Shown here: piece after piece, positions 35,003-46,530 of the stretch
How positions within the stretch are numbered: position 1 is the first letter of the stretch
How the letters are laid out: each line of letters starts with the position of its first letter
Assembly: GCF_029962835.1 (NCBI RefSeq)
Contig: NC_080582.1
Location: 72,288,177-72,352,176, forward strand
Length of the DNA: 64,000 bases
Origin: Magnolia sinica
Taxonomy: Eukaryota; Streptophyta; Magnoliopsida; Magnoliales; Magnoliaceae
Reading direction: 5' to 3'
Notes under the pieces: generated by a model
The model's database searches: none
The model's input: the letters and a program-made list of their open reading frames with translations, nothing else
What the model was told of the DNA's origin: nothing
Position numbers and translations under genes: made by a program

Positions 35003-37084
35003 ATATACCCCCCTTAAAAATAATTTCGTCCCCGAAATTGCCTAAAGGTATTAGTAAAGGTTTCATTATTTCATTTGCCTAGGTTTGTTGATTTCAAGTT
35101 TATATGTGTGGTAGGGTGTATACTATCTATGCTAGGCTGGCTCATTTTAGTCTACCCCCCTTAAAACCCTTTTTTTTTTTTACCCTGATGGTTTGCTAAA
35201 ATTTATTTATTTATCTGACGGTTTTTCTCTATCTAGAGTAAAAATATTTATTTTCAATGTTAAACCAATACGGAGAGACGGTTGTAGTGGGCTTTAATCC
35301 GATACGTCGATCATCTACCTGACCAGGGTAGAAGACTCATCGTATCCCTTTTTCGTCCTGGTGGATCCTGGTCTTCTGCTCGGTCAAAGCAGTGAGTCCA
35401 TTGGTAGTCGCCCAGGATTGAGAATTGAGTCAAGTCGCGAATGCTTCACAGGTGTATATTTCCGTAATTCCGTAGTCCAATCAATATAAATGTTTAGGGA
35501 ACGACCATTATTGGAAAGTTTAAATCTCCTATTTATAAAGTTGTCCTTTGAGTCTTGGTCTGAGAGAGTTCTCATTTTAATTCTTGTCTAACTTAGTGAT
35601 TTAAATCTCCCACGGTGCTTATAGTCAAATGATTATCTTAAAAAGATTTCTAATAGTATAAAATCATATATATATATTATCATTTCAATCTCATGTCTAG
35701 TGGGTTAGGAGCAAACTGCACTTCAGTTTCCTAAACTTCGAGAGGGAAGGAAGAATCGAAAGTTCTAAGATATTTCAAAGGTTTGAAGTGCTAATAACGC
35801 TAAGAAGGATGCAGAAAAGGAAAGACGAAGAATGTCGTCTTGTCAATGTAGTACGAACCTTAATTCTTTAACAGAATAGGAAAACTTGACATATTTTTCC
35901 ATAGTCCGCCTTTAATACGAACTTTCAGAGCCTTAGACTGTGAAACCTAATCCTACTCAAGGGTCTTAATTCGATTGCGTTGAAAACTACTTAAAATAGA
36001 AAAACATATATAAAAATTAGTCTAATCATAGGACGATTCATAGTATTATTAGAAATAACATTTTTATCTTTCACTGCATATTTGGTTTCTACTGCAGACT
36101 TGTTTAAATTCAATCCATTATAACCTATTTTGCGTTTGCAACAAAACCTATTAATAGATTCAACTTGTTGTTTAGTTTCTGCTTCTAGAACTGTTTCCAA
36201 CACCCGTAGCCTATCCTGGAACTTGCTTATCAGCTCTTATTTTAGCAGAGTCTTCACCAGTCAACCATCTGTCTTCATGACTGATCTGTTTCCTAGCCAC
36301 TTCCACACCCAACATTGGTACCAAAATCTAGCATTGAATATCCATGGCTATAAAGTATCTTTAATTGTGGACAACACAATATTCAGATGGGGATGTGTAT
36401 ATGGAATCACAGTTTATTTATTTTCATTACCTATCTGTGATGAAGCACATTAGATGAATGGATTGGGTGGCAGATAAAGACCATGGTAGGCCCCGTATAT
36501 AACTAACAGTGGATGTTCCTTCTCAACTATTCCATGAGATGGCCCATTTGAGTTTCAGATGATCATATTCTAGTTCAATGGTTGCCTTTGGAAGAAAGAA
36601 AAGAAGAAGAAAGGATTGAAGTAATGGGTTGTTGATGATGGGTTTGAGGATGGGAGAGTGAGAGTGAAGGTGATGGAGTGGGAGTAGAGGAAAATGGGTT
36701 TAGGAGATAGGTTTGGGAAAGGATTTGAGAATGGGATTGAGAAATGTGGGTTGGATATGAATTTGAAATGGGGTTTGAAGTTTGGGTTTTAAGATGGGTG
36801 TTGGGAATGTATTTTGAATTGGGTTTAACAATGGGTTTGGAGAAGATGAAGAGGAATGGGTAGAGGCCGGATTCTCTTGGATGGGTCTCTTGAAAATGGG
36901 TTTGAGGTCGGTTTTCATGAATGAGTTTAGAAAAGAAAGTTGAGAATGGGATGGAAATAAATGTTGGGAGTGGGTTTTGGGAGAGGAAAGATGAAGAGAA
37001 TGAAGGAGTATTGAAGGTGAGGAGGTTTGGAGAGAGGGTGTAGAAAATGAGGGTGGTTTGGAGAGAGTTAATGGAGTCAATCAA
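35003..37084 (-). other. LARD internal region, left part
   Basis: After the polypurine tract this is AT-rich, non-coding sequence. From 36595 to 37084 the plus strand is a purine-rich run built on variations of GGGTTTGAGAATGGG. Open frames seen there on the minus strand are Ser/Pro/Thr-rich artefacts of that composition. No pol domain found. Confidence 0.6.
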
Positions 37085-37114
37085 GACTCAACTCCTGCTA
37101 CAGCTCCAACAGGG

Positions 37115-37515
37115 CAAAAAATGCAACTTATCTGATGGAATACCTAGCCCAAGCTATTGAAGGGTCAAATCACACCATCCAGGTCGATGTTTTGGATCCT
37201 AGAGGCAACTTGAATCCCATTGATTATGTGGACTAAATTGCATCCTTAGCAGCTTTCTTTATGTGGAAAGTTTTGGAGAATGGAAAGAAATTAAAGTCTG
37301 TGGCTGCAAAACTCAAAGGGTGTGCTCGTTTGGTGGCAACAACACCAATTGACCTATGAAAGGAAGGGAATAGAAAAGATTAATAATTAGGCTAAAATGA
37401 AGTTGAAAATGGACAGTAAATTGTTGCCTCTTAATTATTATCAAACCTTGTATAAAAATTTTCAATTGCAACAATCTAATGATCAATGTATGCTAAAGTA
37501 TATAAAATCAATTTT
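37115..37515 (+). pseudogene. Ty3/gypsy gag remnant inside the LARD
   Basis: The plus strand reads AAFFMWKVLENGKKLKSVAA and then, after a one-base shift, WWQQHQLTYERKG, a tryptophan pair typical of retrotransposon gag, followed by EKINN, KMKLKM and LPLNYYQTLYKNFQ. These are the blocks of the plant gag family around the AWWQQ motif. Stops at several places show decay. It points opposite to the LARD, so it is either a captured fragment or an old insertion. Confidence 0.6.
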
Positions 37516-39355
37516 TATAAATCGTTGGGTTTCGTAAATGAGCTTATGGGAGTGAATGAGTGGATAGTTTTGAATGGGTTCTGTTGAAGGGGTTTTGGGA
37601 GTTTGTTTTAGGAATGAGTTTTGAAAGTGAGATTGGAATGGGGGTTGGAAAATGAAGTTGAGGATGGTCTTGGAATGGGGAGGAATGGGTTAAATGTGGA
37701 TGGTTAAGGTTGGGTTTTGTGAATGAGGGATTTAGGTGGAAATGGATATTGGGTGTTAGAGGGGATTTTTGGAAATGAGAGAGTGGAGATGGGTTAGGGA
37801 GATGGAAGTGAAAATGGGAGAAGGATGGCTTTTTTTTTTTTTTTTTTTTTTAAAGGAAGATGGACTTTAAAGATGTGGTTTGGGGGAAATGGGTTAAGTG
37901 TGGATTTGAAGAAATGAACTTGAAGATGGGTTGAAAGTATGAGATTTGAGATGGGTTTTATGAGAAATGGAGTTAGAGAATGGGAGTTGAGATGTGAGTT
38001 TGAAGAAATGGCTAAGAAGGGTTTTGAGATGGGTTTTGGGAAATGAAATTTTGAAATGGGGAAGAAAAGAGTGAAAGGAGTGGGGTTTTGGTGAATGAGT
38101 ATTGAAAGAAATATGGGTGGTGAGAGAGGATGGAAAATGTGCAAGAGATAAAGGTGGGTTTGATGTTGAATGGGTGGAACAAGAAGGAATGAGTTTTGTG
38201 AAAGAGAAGAAAATGGTTTGGAGGAATGGGTTTTGGGAATGGAGTTTGGAGATGAGGGAGGGGAGAGGGTTTTTTTTTCCAAGTGTTAGGGAGCAATGGA
38301 GAGGAAGGAAATGGAAGGAAATAAAGTGGTTCGAGTCCTATTTGCAAGGAGAAGGGACCCCACTCGTGTGCATGTACTAAAGAGGACCTATCTTGTAACG
38401 TTTCTTATATATTTGGTAACCAAATTATTTTTAAAATTTTTATAATGTTTCATCATTAAGTTTAAAATCATACCACAAAATTTCATATCATTTGAAGTTT
38501 TAGATAAATTACTAAAATTCTAGGAACAACAGTCGTTCGAAATTAATAATTTTTGAATAGTTGGTAAAATATCCCAATTTTATCTATATTATAATTTTTA
38601 TTTTATTATTTTATTATTTTTATATAAAACTAGACTCATCAAACTTAAATCTGGCTTTTGAATCACCTAAATCGGAGTTGTAACAAAGGAGATATGAATT
38701 TTTGAAGTTGACCTATTTTTGCAGAAAATTCCAGCGTTGGCATGCCGGTTGGGCGTGGCCACGCCGGGCCCCTAGAGATTTGGGCATGGGGACGCCCGGT
38801 GGGCGTGGGCACACCGATGTCCTGCTTGGGACTCCTAGTTTTTCGATTTTTCAGGCGCCAGTAAGGCCCCCGGGAAAGTACCATATATGATTTTGGGGTA
38901 GGAGAAACTCATCTACGCAATGAACTTATTGGTTTCATGAGATTCCTCATGTTTAGGGGTAAAAATCTAATTTATTCTCATTTCTACTATTTTCAGTAAA
39001 TTTTCATTTACCCTTAGATTTCTATCCCCAATTGAGTCGGAACCATCGAATTTGGTCTGGTATTTACTCATTTGGTATAGGACAAGGGTTTCGACCCTCT
39101 AATCACTAAATTTCTGGCTCGTTCCTATCATGAGCCAATATACTATAAGATGCTCAGGCCCAATTTTTAGCGATGCTATATTCTTTCGCTCCCTGATCCG
39201 AACTCGTTGGAAGTCTTACCTTCCATCTAAGGATTCGTCGATTCAGGTGTCTGGGGTAGTTCCTATCGTTTCAGTATCGCTATTGGGTCCCTTCTTAAGT
39301 CAGCGGATGCGTTAGTGAGTTTATAACCCATGGCCCAATTAATTCCAAACCATTT
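37516..39355. other. LARD internal region, right part
   Basis: 37560-38290 repeats the purine-rich GGGTTTTGGGAATGGG-type low-complexity sequence with a T-run at 37831-37850. 38400-38640 is AT-rich. At 38735-38820 a GGGCGTGGCCACGCC / GGGCGTGGGCACACC repeat occurs. No pol gene is visible on either strand. Confidence 0.55.
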
Positions 39356-39366
39356 CTTTGATACCA
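39356..39366 (-). other. LARD primer-binding site
   Basis: Minus strand TGGTATCAAAG, one mismatch from the usual complement of initiator-methionine tRNA, three bases from the 5' LTR (39370-42669). It gives the orientation of the element. Confidence 0.85.
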
Positions 39367-39369
39367 TCT

Positions 39370-42300
39370 TATAATGCCCTGGAAATCGGGGGTCGTGTAT
39401 ATACTCGACTCCCGAGTTCTCGGGGTCACTTATAGCCAATTTTCATTAATATGCGATCTAGTCTAAATGCGCTGCCTGGAATCCCTGGAACATGAAGTAC
39501 ATCCACACAAGTCCACTGAAATAAAAGAGACTAAATACAAATATATATATATATACATATACATGTCCAAAAGAATACATGGGTCACATAAGATGCTACC
39601 CAACTAAATCACAAAGAATAGTGAGTCCAAAAAGGAATAAAACTGAGCCTCCCTGCTCAGCGATCCAATTCCGCCTCTCAAGCTGGCGGAGAACCGTCCA
39701 TCAACTGGAAGTAGGACAACTCGTCCTCCTCCTCGAAGCTCGCCTCACCAGGCTCCTCAAGCCTTGAGTCACCTGCATCTATGAACGGGTCTGGTTGGTG
39801 TTTTAAAACACCGTCCCAGAGTGGGAGTGAGTGATCAACTCAGTGGGTGCTATTAGTCTTAAGTTATCACAGGCATCAATTATAATATGACCTCAATGAA
39901 AAGCAGTCAAGCATAAATATCTAACTAATCTTATTAATGCGCATGCATGCAGGATGATATGATGCATGCCCTCACCACAACGCTCCCTCGAGCGACACCA
40001 TCTAATGATCGCAAATGATAACACTCCCTCAGTGCGACCTCGACTGCCGAGTCGCCACCCTAACTAGTGCGATGCAATGCAACCGTGCTAGCCGAGTTAT
40101 TAGTTAGGTCCATTCATCCAGCAGATTTGGAAATCTGGTACACCCCACGTATTAATGCCCTAAACTGGGTGTGAGGCCAAGACTTCCCAATGCGTGAGGC
40201 CGAGACCCCGTGGTCCGTGATCCCATCGGGTTCCTCATCCTCGACTTCAAGCACATGAGGAGTGCCGAGAGAAAGGGATCGCTCGCAGTTACTACGGGGA
40301 AGCGCGGTACCCCAGCATAGGCCGACAGCTTGGACACAGTGTCCCATTCCACCATGCCTGGCTCACGAGGCTGTGGACCAATTTTAAGCGGGTTATTGAT
40401 GGGCTACCACGGTTGTAGGGTATTTCAGGTTTCATACATGTGTGAGCAAACAGACTTAACAATCAAGGTTGTTCAGACAGTAGGCTAAACCGCACGAGTC
40501 AGGCGAGCATGCGATGAACGACATCGGGTACAAGGGACCCATGTAGTCGAACTACTGCCGCCCGTACACACTCCCCTAAATCCTTGGGTTTAGCCTCAAG
40601 GCGGTTCTACCAACGGAACCACCTTCGTTCTCCTCATGTTCCCGACCAACAAAGGGTCCAATGTTAATTCATAACATACCAACCACCAATATTACCAACT
40701 AGCATAATAATATCATGTTTGCATACATCACAACATACAGTTCAATTATTCCTAACAAGCATGCTACAACAACATGAACAAGGTGCATGTGAGTGGTGTA
40801 GGTTAGGGAGGAAGTTAATCATTTCCTACACCTCAAGGGATCAAATACATAAGAGTAGTGAATCATGCACACCATGAAGCAGCACATATGAGAAAAAGAA
40901 ATCAAATAAACATGAGCATGTAATCATTCATACACTAGATTATGAGAGGCAAGATTTAACATCAAGGAGAACTAAACATGTCATTCCATACAATCCCAAC
41001 AACATACCATTCCTAGGTTCCTTTAGATTCTTCTATACAACATATCAAGCAAACAAAATCATTAAACTCCTACTAAAATTGGTGCTAGGCTACCTAAGGA
41101 TAATAGTCTGCACCTATGGATCGTTGAAGACTTGGAAAACGACCTAGAAGCGCCGAACTCGGTGTCGATCGGCCGGAATCTTAAAGCAATGTACTTGCAT
41201 GTTAGGGTTACATGCATTTCCTAACTCAACCCCAAAGATTACCAAAAAGGATGGGTGCTTACCTCTCCATTCGGATGAAAGTGGCTTATAGTTGTGGATA
41301 TAGGAGGGGGAATGTATTTCTCTAAGGTTTCAAGCTTCCTTGGGCCCCACCTCCTACCACACACTCATTTCCTTCCTTCTTCCTCTCTCTTTCTCCTCCT
41401 TTCTCCTCTTTCTCTTCTCCCTTTTCTCTCTTCTCTCTTTCCTTCTCTAGGGTAAAATCGTATGGGGAGAGGGGTGCCCAAAAGAAGCCCCTTTTATAAT
41501 GCCATATTTGGTGCAAATGGCCCCAAGTGTTGGGTTTTTACTATACTAGACCTATGGGGGGTCTTTCTAAGCTCTAGGGCCCACTATAGGGTGTACAAGT
41601 CGATATACACCGTAGGATAGTTAGCCTTAATGATGATTTTCGTATGGATACGATTGGCCCGCCATTTGGATGCGCCGATTAACAGATACGATTAGAAGTT
41701 TGTTCAACGGTCACCGATAGTCGATCAGGGTCGCGGCTATATGGATATGAGCAGAGAAATATTCTTACTCCACGGGTAAAGTTTGGTCATAAACCAACGG
41801 TCCGAAATTCTCAACTTTGCATAAGAGTGGACGACCCAATTCACTTAAATTTCAATTCATTCTTTTAGGATATTTGTACTTCTCATGCACTCATCCTTTA
41901 GCTCAAGTTGAGCGGTTCTGGACAGCACCCAGGTTCGACTCCCGTGATGGGCGTCAAGCCCAGTAAGATGAACATTATTCTATTGTTTTGGAACTAGTGG
42001 CCCACCAACGAGCGGTCTAGAGTTTGTTTGGAGAATCGGGGTAGTTCTAATGGCCCTCTGGCCATGAAACTTATAGGATAGGTGTTCCATGGCCCGATGA
42101 AGGGCCATGCAAATTTTGGGGACGATCGAATATGGGGTTTGGTCGCACGGGTCCGATTCGTGATCAACGGTCACCGTGCCATGATCGGGACCCAGATTTT
42201 GTGGGCGGGCGTAGACAAATGCATTAGACCTTTACCGTAAATTTGGAAGAAATCCAATGGCTGACATGCCTGAAATCCTAGTTTTATTTACCAGTGCCAG

Positions 42301-42669
42301 ATTCCAATTTTGGCATTGGTGGGTTGCATTTGGCAAGTGTCGTTGGACGGCTTAAATAGTTTATTTCTGAGTGTCCACTGGTCCATAGTCCGCGATGGAC
42401 TACAAGCCCAGTGAAATCTATCTTTTCTCAAATTTTTAGATTTTTCTGACCTTCCTCGGCTACTGCATAGCCTACACAAGCTGTCGCTGAGTATAAATCG
42501 ATCATCTGACTTGATGGCCTGCACACGGTCTGATCGTGACCAGACTAGACCACTCGTATATAAGCTAACATTGAGTGCTAATTACGATCAGTAAGTGATA
42601 ATATAAGTTAATTAAAAAAATTTGAAGGATTTTTGAAAATTCAAAATAGTGAAAATTCAGGATGTTACA
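39370..42669 (-). repeat. LARD 5' LTR (3.3 kb)
   Basis: The more complete LTR copy. High identity to the left copy over more than 3 kb implies recent insertion. A CT-rich tract lies at 41360-41445. Its outer end meets the TCATT duplication at 42670-42674, after which copia protease coding sequence resumes. Confidence 0.9.
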
Positions 42670-43249
42670 TCATTGCCCATAAAGACCTATCTACCATCGC
42701 ATTCCTGTAAATGTCGAACGAACTCCGATAAGGAATGTGATATGATGCTCTTGTGTCAAGGATCCCCTCATCTTTAAGATTGTCATGCAAGTGTCCGGCC
42801 ATAGACACAGACAGAACATCATCTCCGCTTGTTTCTTCATCAGATGTGACAACATTGGCCTCCCTGGAAGAAGCCTCTGAGTTTTCTTTCTTTGCTTTAG
42901 GATTTGTGCAATCATTCTTTATGTGTCCATTCATCCCACAGTTCCAGCACTTTAATTTTCCTTTACCCTTGCCCTTAGATTTAGATCTAGGTCTTGAAGA
43001 TCTTGTACCTCGTTCAGTATTTCAACAACATACATGCTTGTTCTTCATCTTTGATCACTTCCTCCATATCTAGCAGTTTGTAAACCAATTTATTAAAGTT
43101 GCTGATGTGGGCATCCAAATCTCCACCCTTTGCCATCTTAAAGGTGTACCACTATAGCTTCAAGTGCAGACGATTTTCAGAGTATTTTTTCACATAGATA
43201 TCATTTAACTTCGCCCATAAACTAGCCGCAATTTTCTCCCTCAAAACAT
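42670..43249 (-). pseudogene. Copia gag C-terminal part and protease
   Basis: Reading leftwards from 43249: LREKIAASLWAKLNDIYVKK continues gag directly from the piece at 59518-59766. A basic stretch of repeated Lys-Gly pairs leads to a zinc knuckle CWNCGMNGHIKNDC (C-X2-C-X4-H-X4-C, near 42945-42905). The protease active-site region reads ILDTRASYHI near 42760, where DSGASXH is usual, so the catalytic Gly is replaced. Frame breaks occur near 43150 and 42935. Gag packages the RNA; the protease matures the polyprotein. Confidence 0.85.
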
Positions 43250-43600
43250 GACCACCAAAATTATGATTTTGCAACGGATTTTGCGACGGAGTTCGTTCAT
43301 TGCAAAAATCACTTGGTTTAACAACGGATTTAATCTGTCGCTTATGGAAAAAGTCCTTCACTAATCCTCTCGAAAATGTAATTCAAAAGTTGCGAAATTT
43401 CACGATGGACCAAAATCCGTCGCTAAAATTTGATTTACGACGGATTTACGACGGATTGCAGTTCGTCGTAAATTGGCAACGGACTAAATCCGTCGCAAAT
43501 TTTGATTTTGGGACGGAATATCAGTTGCAAATTCCTGCCCAAAATAGCAATTCGCAACGATTTTTAGTTGCTTTTGCGATGGTTCATGGTCCATTATAAA
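43250..43600. repeat. Left terminal and subterminal repeats of the CACTA-like element
   Basis: Multiple copies of CAACGGATT, CGACGGATT and ATCCGTCGC in both orientations between 43269 and 43570. Such clusters are transposase-binding regions in En/Spm-type elements (family knowledge). An open frame crossing them (43300-43599) is an artefact of the repeats. Confidence 0.75.
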
Positions 43601-44980
43601 AGGACTTTTGCCTTAAACATTTATTTATTTTTTCATTTTTTTAGAATATGGTGGAAAATTATGTTTTTTTTAGTCTAAGAATTATTTTTTAATAGAATTT
43701 CAATGGTTTAATTGTACATATTTGTATCTAAGATTATTTTTTAACAATTGATTGAATGCAAATTTTTTATTATTTTCTTTTTATATCAAGTGAGTTGAAA
43801 TTATTATTATTTTTAAATTTAAAACTAATATTTAAATGATTTGTAATATCACATCAAAAAGAATATTGAGAAGTTTAAAAAATTTAACAATGTTTAAGAA
43901 AAATTGAGATTTTGAAAAAAAATTGTGATTTAATAAAAATCTATTTTGTGGGAAAAAAAAGAATATTGAATAAAGTTGATAATTTTGAAAAAATGAATTT
44001 GATTTCGAGAAAAAAATAATATCCTGAAAAAGAAAATTAAAAAGATTAAAAAAACATGAAAATTTTGACAACATTGAAAAATGAAAATATTTTGAAAAAG
44101 AAAATGAGAGTTTGTATTTTGAAAAATAAAATAAAATTGAGAAGTTTGATAAAAATTGACAAGTTCGGAAAAAAATGCTTTAAAAAGATGGAGAAGTTCG
44201 AAAGAATTGAAAATTTTAAAATTAAACGATATTAAAAAATAGAGACTAAGAAAAAAACAAACATTTTGAAATGAAAAATAAAGAATTTGAAAAAATTTGT
44301 GATTTTGAAAAATAATTAAAAATGTTCAAAATTTGATATTAAAAGAAAAAGTTATTTATAAAAACACTGAGATTTTGAAAAAAAAAAAAAATCATTTTAA
44401 AAAAGAAAATTGAAAAGTTGAAAACAAAATGATGCTTTTGAAGAAAAAAAATCGGCATTTTGAAATTTTTGAGGAAAAAAAATAAGATTTGAGAAATTTT
44501 TTGAGATTTTGAAAATAAAAATTTAGAATTTGTATTTTAAATTATTTTTTGAAATATTTTATAATAAAAATGATATTTTGTTAAAATTTTTAAGAGTAAA
44601 AAAAATATACGTTTTGAAAAAATGTTATTTTTAAATGAAAATTGAAATTTATCTGTGAAAAAAATATTTTTTACTAAATTATTAGGCACATCCACTTATT
44701 GAACCTTTAACCGTTTTTGGACAATTTAATCAGTCCGGATTGAAGAGTAAATAACTTCAGATGTTTAAATCAAATTTCACTCAAATTGTTGATCAATCTT
44801 GTATGCCCAATATCTTTCTCATATGTAGCTTGATCGGGGCGAGTAACTAGTCAAATTAAGCATATTGATCAGTAAAATAGAGTGAATGGACCAGACATGT
44901 AAAATGGGCAAAATATTCTGGTCAAAATTGTGACCCAACTTATTGACCTCATGAGAACCTAAGAATTGATGTTAGTAAGT
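43601..44980. other. AT-rich, A-run-rich filler without gene
   Basis: Mostly short words such as GAAAATTTTGAAAAA repeated irregularly between 43850 and 44660. No coding potential. It lies directly inside the left terminal repeats of the CACTA-like element. Confidence 0.6.
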
Positions 44981-45262
44981 TTTGTGGGCCCATCATGATG
45001 TATGTCGAACATCAACACCGTGCATTTGATGTGTCCCCTTTAGGTTATGAGATATCTCAAAAATCATCCGTATACGAAACTCAGGTAGGCCATACCATAT
45101 AAAACCATGTGAAGACATCCTAAAAAATATAAAAGCACTTGGTGGGGCCCACATAATTTTGGATGCGCTGAAACTTGGTCTGACCCCTCATCCAAGTGGG
45201 ACACACATAATGAGTGGGTTAGATATGTGAATCACATTTAGGCAGGCCTAATATATGATTAT
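44981..45262. repeat. GGGCCC-type foldback element copy
   Basis: Begins TTTGTGGGCCCATCATGATG, contains GGTGGGGCCCACATAATTTT in the middle and ends near TGGGTTAGATATGTGAATC. Family blocks are in order but the inverted ends are weak. Confidence 0.6.
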
Positions 45263-45329
45263 GAATGTTTTAAGGAAACCCCTCTCTACTACATTTAGGT
45301 GAGTTACTCATTACCCTTACTAGAGTAAA

Positions 45330-45705
45330 CTCTATGGGGTCCACCATTATTTATTTATTTTATCCACTTTGTTCATCCATGTTAACAGATAATTTGAGGT
45401 CTAAAGAATGAAAAGGAAGCATATCCAAAGCTCAAGTGGACCACACCACAGAAAATAGTGTGATTGAACCTCTACAATTAAAAAATTCTTAGAGGCCCTA
45501 GAAGTTTTGGATCAAGCTTGATGTTTGTGTTTTCTCTTCATTCATATCTTTTTGATATTATGAACAGGTTGGATGGCAAATAAACATTACTATGGGCCTA
45601 AGGAAGGTATCAACGGTGGAAATCATTATTCCACACTGTTTCATGTGGCATGGTCCACTTGAGTTTTGGATTTACCGAAAATTTGAGATCAACCCACACC
45701 GTTCA
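45330..45705. repeat. GGGCCC-type foldback element copy
   Basis: CTATGGGGTCCACCATTATT at the left, AAGTGGACCACACCACAG and GATTGAACCTCTACAATT inside, GGTTGGATGGCAAATAAACA, then TGGTCCACTTGAGTTTTGG and CACACCGTTCATCC at the right. It runs directly into another partial copy. Confidence 0.65.
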
Positions 45706-45948
45706 TCCATTTTTCGAGATCATTTTAGAGAATTATTAAAAAAATGAATCATATCCAAAGATTAAATGGACCACACTACAAATAAGGGGAATGAATTGGC
45801 TACTCCCCCTGACACTAGCCAATGGCTAGTGGTTGATGCTCTATGGGCCCCACCATGATGTATATGTTTCATCCATGCCGTCCATCTAATTTTAAAGATC
45901 ATCTTATAGCATGAGACCAAAAATGAGGTATATCCCAATCTGAAGTGA
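45706..45948. repeat. GGGCCC-type foldback element, partial copy
   Basis: GGACCACACTACAAATAAGG then CTATGGGCCCCACCATGATG, GCCGTCCATCTAATTTT and AAAAATGAGGTATATC. It looks like the broken end of one copy joined to the start of another, with an inverted pair CTAGCCA/TGGCTAG between them. Confidence 0.55.
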
Positions 45949-45954
45949 AGAGGA

Positions 45955-46530
45955 ATCGCCATAATTGACCGTGAAATGAATGTAAATGACTGTGAAGTGA
46001 AGGGAATTGACCGTGAAATGCATGGAATTGACTATGAAGTGAACGGAATTGATGGTGAAATGCATGGAATTGACTATGAAGTGAACGGAATTGATGGTGA
46101 AATGCATTGAATTGACCATGAAGTAAAGGGAATTGACCGTGAAATGCATGGAATTGACCATGAAGTGAAGGGGAATCACTGGAATTGACTGTGAAATGCA
46201 TGGAATTGACCGTGAAGTGAAGCAAATTGACCGTGAAATGCATGGAAATGACTGTGAAGTGAAGGGAATTGACCGTGAAATGAATTGACTTGACCGTGAA
46301 GTGAAGGGGAATCGCTGAAATTGACTGTGAAATGAAGGGAATTGACCGTGAAGTGATTGAAATTGATTGCGATGTGAATGAAATTGACTGGAAAGTTAGT
46401 GAAATTCATTGCGAACTAATTGAAATTAAGCGCAAAGTGAATGAAATTGAGCGTGAAGTGAATGAAATGAATGAAATTGACCGCGAACTGATTGAAATTG
46501 ATCACGAAGTGAATGAAATGGATTTTCAAC
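45955..46530. repeat. 21-bp (7-codon) minisatellite open on both strands
   Basis: About 25 degenerate tandem copies of GAATTGACCGTGAARTGMA-type units, mostly 21 bp, arranged as alternating half-types (GAAATGCATGG and GAAGTGAAGGG), giving a 42-bp higher period. Because 21 is a multiple of three, long frames stay open: minus-strand HFTVNSM/HFTVNSL heptads (45904-46409) and plus-strand EIDREVN heptads (46332-46541). No start context, promoter or homology supports a real protein. Confidence 0.85.

Larger units (their letters stand above)
31778..42669 (-). mobile_element. Non-coding LTR retrotransposon (LARD type) nested in copia pol
   Basis: Two long, closely similar LTRs (31778-35002, 39370-42669) enclose 4.4 kb without any recognisable pol. 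TCATT flanks the whole element (31773-31777, 42670-42674), an exact 5-bp duplication. A tRNA-iMet-type PBS lies next to the right LTR and an AAGGGGGG polypurine tract next to the left LTR, both on the minus strand. The LTR ends TGTAACATCC and GGGCGTTATA resemble Del/Tekay Ty3 elements. It must have relied on proteins of another element. Confidence 0.9.

Noticed and set aside
36575..38380. Long minus-strand open frames rich in Ser, Pro and Thr
   Set aside because: They follow from purine-rich low-complexity DNA in the LARD interior; no start context or domain.
43300..43599. 99-codon plus-strand frame
   Set aside because: It spans the CGACGGATT subterminal repeats and has no coding homology.
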